Shown: in pieces, positions 6,717 to 8,312 of the stretch | Layout of the letters: the number at the start of each line of letters is the position of its first letter | Position numbering within the stretch: position 1 is the stretch's first letter | NCBI GenBank assembly: GCA_902468045.1 | Contig: CABQXG010000045.1 | Span: 1-8,312, forward strand | Direction: 5' to 3' | Origin: an uncultured Collinsella sp. | GTDB taxonomy: Bacteria; Actinomycetota; Coriobacteriia; Coriobacteriales; Coriobacteriaceae | DNA length: 8,312 nt | The notes under the pieces: model-generated | Told to the model about the DNA's origin: nothing | Database searches by the model: none | What the model saw: the letters and a program-made list of their open reading frames with translations, nothing else | Translations under genes and position numbers: made by a program

Positions 6717-7367
6717 CTATTCAGCGCTCCCTATCGCTATGAAATAAGCCCAATCAACTTGTTCGTACTGCTCGCGGCTCAGCCGCACCACGCCCTCGTA
6801 GGGGTCGTGGAAGGTCGCCGCCTCGCCGTCCCATCCGCAAAGCAGGACGATGTGCCCGCCGTAGTTCTTGCCGCCTTCGCGGAGCTGGCCAGTTAGGCTG
6901 CAAAACACCATCCAGCCGCCAGCCGCCTCGTCCAAGGCGTCATCGGCGTTGTCGTGGATAGGCGTGTAGCCCAAAGCCTGGTCGTTCGCGTTCATCCAAC
7001 GGCAGAACTTTTCCATGTCGTTCACGCCGCCCGTGAGGCACGATTCGCCAACGAAGCCCAGCATCTTCGCCGGCGTGCATGCCTGTCCGTAGAGCCATTC
7101 CCACGCCATGGCCGCGCACGTGAGGCCGCAGCCGGCAGCAGCCAGGTCTTCGCCCGCATACGAAAGCCCGCCCCAGCGCTCGTCTGCTTGGAGGTAGACG
7201 GGCACCTCGGCGGGCTTGTCGAGCGGCTTGTCGTAGATGACGGGCAAAGGCTCTTCCTTCGGCACCTTCGGCACGTTAGAGGCTATAAGCGCCACGTCGG
7301 CGAAGGCGGCGAGCAAAGCAAGCAGAGAGATGGCGGCGGCGATGCGCACGAGGCGCTTGCCGCCCAT
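6717..7367 (-). CDS. Membrane-anchored C39-like cysteine peptidase, lysis cassette
   Basis: A 216-residue protein with a basic N-terminus and an Ala/Leu-rich hydrophobic helix at about 8-29, then a Pro/Lys-rich spacer and a papain-fold domain of the C39_2 type. Visible signs are [24 protein letters not shown] with nucleophile Cys80, [11 protein letters not shown] with His172, and FHDPY with Asp188, in the usual Cys-His-Asp order. The start at 7367 was chosen over an upstream in-frame ATG at 7499 because it follows the holin stop by 2 bases, has AAGGA 10 bases upstream and begins at the signal anchor. Lying between holin and endolysin genes, it probably cuts peptide bonds of the wall, but the substrate is not shown. 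The weakly hydrophobic anchor could be a signal-arrest-release type or a cleaved signal peptide. A bacteriocin-processing role is unlikely without an ABC transporter. Confidence 0.75.
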   Translation of the reverse strand: MGGKRLVRIAAAISLLALLAAFADVALIASNVPKVPKEEPLPVIYDKPLDKPAEVPVYLQADERWGGLSYAGEDLAAAGCGLTCAAMAWEWLYGQACTPAKMLGFVGESCLTGGVNDMEKFCRWMNANDQALGYTPIHDNADDALDEAAGGWMVFCSLTGQLREGGKNYGGHIVLLCGWDGEAATFHDPYEGVVRLSREQYEQVDWAYFIAIGSAE

Positions 7368-7369
7368 TC

Positions 7370-7678
7370 CTAGTCGTCCTTCTTCGGAGTGCCCATGGCA
7401 AGCAGCGCGTCGAGCCACTCGTCTGTCACGCCGACCGCCTTGAAGGCTGCATATGCCACCTGCACGCCGCCTACCGCGGCGAAGATGGACGTAACCCACG
7501 CCGTGGGGTCAGTCGGCATACCCCCGGCCATGGCCGTCAATGCGCCGCACAGCGCCGATACTGCGATGGCCGTCCAGCGGGCGACATTGCCGGTCATCGC
7601 CTTCGTCTTGATAGCCTGCACGATATAGGGCACCACGAGGACGGTCAGCACCGTGAGTCCTGCCTGTATATCAGTCAT
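7370..7678 (-). CDS. Holin-like small membrane protein
   Basis: A 102-residue protein with three predicted membrane segments (about 4-23, 34-52 and 58-79) and a short charged C-terminus ending in KKDD. Size, three helices and its place directly before two wall hydrolases fit a class I holin that opens the membrane for the endolysin. No named holin family could be assigned from sequence alone. The ATG at 7678 is 2 bases after the upstream stop, with GGGAGA overlapping that stop as ribosome site. The spacing suggests translational coupling with both neighbours. Confidence 0.75.
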   Translation of the reverse strand: MTDIQAGLTVLTVLVVPYIVQAIKTKAMTGNVARWTAIAVSALCGALTAMAGGMPTDPTAWVTSIFAAVGGVQVAYAAFKAVGVTDEWLDALLAMGTPKKDD

Positions 7679-7680
7679 CT

Positions 7681-8094
7681 TTATCTCCCTGTCTCCTTGT
7701 TGTACATGAGGTCGACTCGGTCGTAGATATGGTCGACCTTCTCGGCCATGCCCTGGCTACGCGCCTGGCTGTGGACCAAGTCCGCGTGGAGGACGTCATT
7801 TGACGCGACAACCGACTCCATGAGCGTTTTCATTCCTTCAATCAGGGTGTTGCTGCGCTCCATCTGGGCGGCGATGCGCCCCTCCATTTGGGACCGCTCG
7901 CGGTCGCGCTGCGCCCTCTCGTCGACTTCGGCCTGCTTGCGCTCCTCGCGCTTCAGGTCGAGCTCGCCCTTCCGCTGGTTTTGGCGTTTGTACTCCTCAA
8001 GAAATTGTCTCCCGAAGTAGAACGCAACGAGCGTCAGGAGCACGCCGCCAAGCCAAGCCGGTCCGTAAGGCGCAAAAAGCTTGAGCACTTCCAT
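7681..8094 (-). CDS. Membrane-anchored coiled-coil phage protein
   Basis: A 137-residue protein of unknown function. A short N-terminus leads to one membrane helix (about 11-28, GPAWLGGVLLTLVAFYFG), followed by a strongly charged Glu/Lys/Arg/Gln segment (about 32-82) that should form a long alpha-helical coiled coil, and a further helical region to the end. Basic residues after the helix predict a cytoplasmic C-terminus. The start at 8094 was chosen over an upstream in-frame ATG at 8211 because of AAGGAGG 9 bases before it; the longer form would overlap the xkdX gene. Position before the holin suggests an accessory such as a holin partner, broadly like XhlA of PBSX, although XhlA has its membrane helix at the other end. 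A tail-related role is also possible. Confidence 0.7.
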   Translation of the reverse strand: MEVLKLFAPYGPAWLGGVLLTLVAFYFGRQFLEEYKRQNQRKGELDLKREERKQAEVDERAQRDRERSQMEGRIAAQMERSNTLIEGMKTLMESVVASNDVLHADLVHSQARSQGMAEKVDHIYDRVDLMYNKETGR

Positions 8095-8103
8095 CCTGGG
8101 CGC

Positions 8104-8110
8104 CCTCCTT
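8104..8110 (-). promoter_or_regulatory. Ribosome binding site of the coiled-coil protein
   Basis: AAGGAGG on the minus strand, 9 bases before ATG 8094 and just beyond the XkdX stop. It is the strongest site in the cassette and decides for the short form of the coiled-coil protein. Confidence 0.8.
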
Positions 8111-8114
8111 CCGC

Positions 8115-8282
8115 CTATTCGGCCGTGTACTCCTCGCCGGTGATTTCCTTGTACTCGTCGGCGGTGATCCATTTGCACTCGACAGCCTTGTAGACGCGCG
8201 CCTTGCTCCAAAGGTCTTTGCCGTAGTACTTCTTGACCTTCGCGAAGTGCTTGGAATGCTCAACGGTTTTCTTCGTAGCCAT
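8115..8282 (-). CDS. XkdX-family phage protein
   Basis: A 55-residue protein. The core reads VKKYYGKDLWSKARVYKAV, then CKWITADEYKEITGEEY, which matches the XkdX pattern: an aromatic-rich helix with W, then ITxxEYxEITGEEY. XkdX proteins are small and of unknown molecular role; they are encoded between tail-fibre or tail-tip genes and lysis genes in PBSX-like and many other Gram-positive phages, exactly the place seen here. GGAGGT stands 8 bases before ATG 8282, and the start overlaps the preceding stop by one base (TAATG), pointing to coupled translation. The WITADEY segment is the clearest part of the match. Confidence 0.88.
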   Translation of the reverse strand: MATKKTVEHSKHFAKVKKYYGKDLWSKARVYKAVECKWITADEYKEITGEEYTAE

Positions 8283-8312
8283 TACTGGTCACCTCCCACG
8301 GTCATGAGCAGG
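8282..8312 (-). CDS. C-terminal end of an upstream phage gene
   Basis: An open frame enters from the window edge and ends in TAA at 8284-8282, overlapping the XkdX ATG. The last residues would be LLMTVGGDQ. By position it should be a tail or baseplate gene, but nothing in nine residues identifies it. The overlap and the XkdX ribosome site inside it support a real gene end. Confidence 0.4.
   Translation of the reverse strand, partial: LLMTVGGDQ

Noticed and set aside
5810..6742. A 310-codon open frame on the plus strand opposite the endolysin gene
   Set aside because: It is antisense to a gene with clear GH25, CW_7 and LysM motifs, has no recognisable domain, and shows the Val/Ala/Leu/Arg/His bias typical of shadow frames.
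7997..8263. An 88-codon minus-strand frame overlapping XkdX and the coiled-coil gene
   Set aside because: Its translation is Ser/Arg/Pro-rich without motifs, and it crosses two genes supported by family match and ribosome sites in other frames.
1..8312. CRISPR array, insertion sequence or integrase gene
   Set aside because: No regularly spaced repeats, no transposase-like frame and no recombinase motif were seen. The integrase of the prophage would lie beyond the right edge.

Overview
The window looks like a high-GC actinobacterium, most probably a gut member of the Coriobacteriia such as Collinsella. The basis is the actinobacterial gene order PP2C phosphatase, RodA, PbpA, PASTA kinase, with RodA and PbpA fused into one protein, an arrangement I associate with Coriobacteriia. 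No taxonomic marker is present, so this is an inference.

Positions 1-5325 (+ strand) are a chromosomal cell-wall growth and signalling operon. It starts with the 3' end of a PstP-like PP2C phosphatase. Next comes a 956-residue fusion of a SEDS glycan polymerase (RodA/FtsW) with a class B penicillin-binding transpeptidase. Last is a PknB-type Ser/Thr kinase with four extracellular PASTA domains. The two enzymes that polymerise and cross-link peptidoglycan are one polypeptide, encoded between a phosphatase and a kinase that by analogy with mycobacteria set the phosphorylation state of the wall machinery. A strong intrinsic terminator at 5378-5417 closes the operon. No separate pknA is present between the fusion and pknB.

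Positions 5326-5686 hold no convincing protein gene but much structure. There is the operon terminator, two related hairpin units whose stems pair fully (with G-U) only as minus-strand RNA, a 23-bp match to a tRNA 3' end (T-loop to CCA) on the minus strand, a second tRNA T-arm-like segment on the plus strand, and a hairpin just beyond the endolysin gene. I read this as the prophage-chromosome junction, an attachment site in a tRNA gene.

Positions 5687-8312 (- strand) are the late end of a tailed-phage prophage. In transcription order: the last codons of an upstream gene, an XkdX-family protein, a membrane-anchored coiled-coil protein, a holin-like three-helix protein, a membrane-anchored C39-like cysteine peptidase, and a GH25 muramidase with two CW_7 (Cpl-7) repeats and a LysM domain. 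Most genes are 1-2 bases apart or overlap, as in a single lysis cassette. Host operon and prophage late genes converge on the intergenic region.

I see no clearly new system. The parts most worth checking are the natural SEDS-PBP fusion, the lysis cassette with two different wall hydrolases, and the duplicated tRNA-trailer-like structures at the junction.
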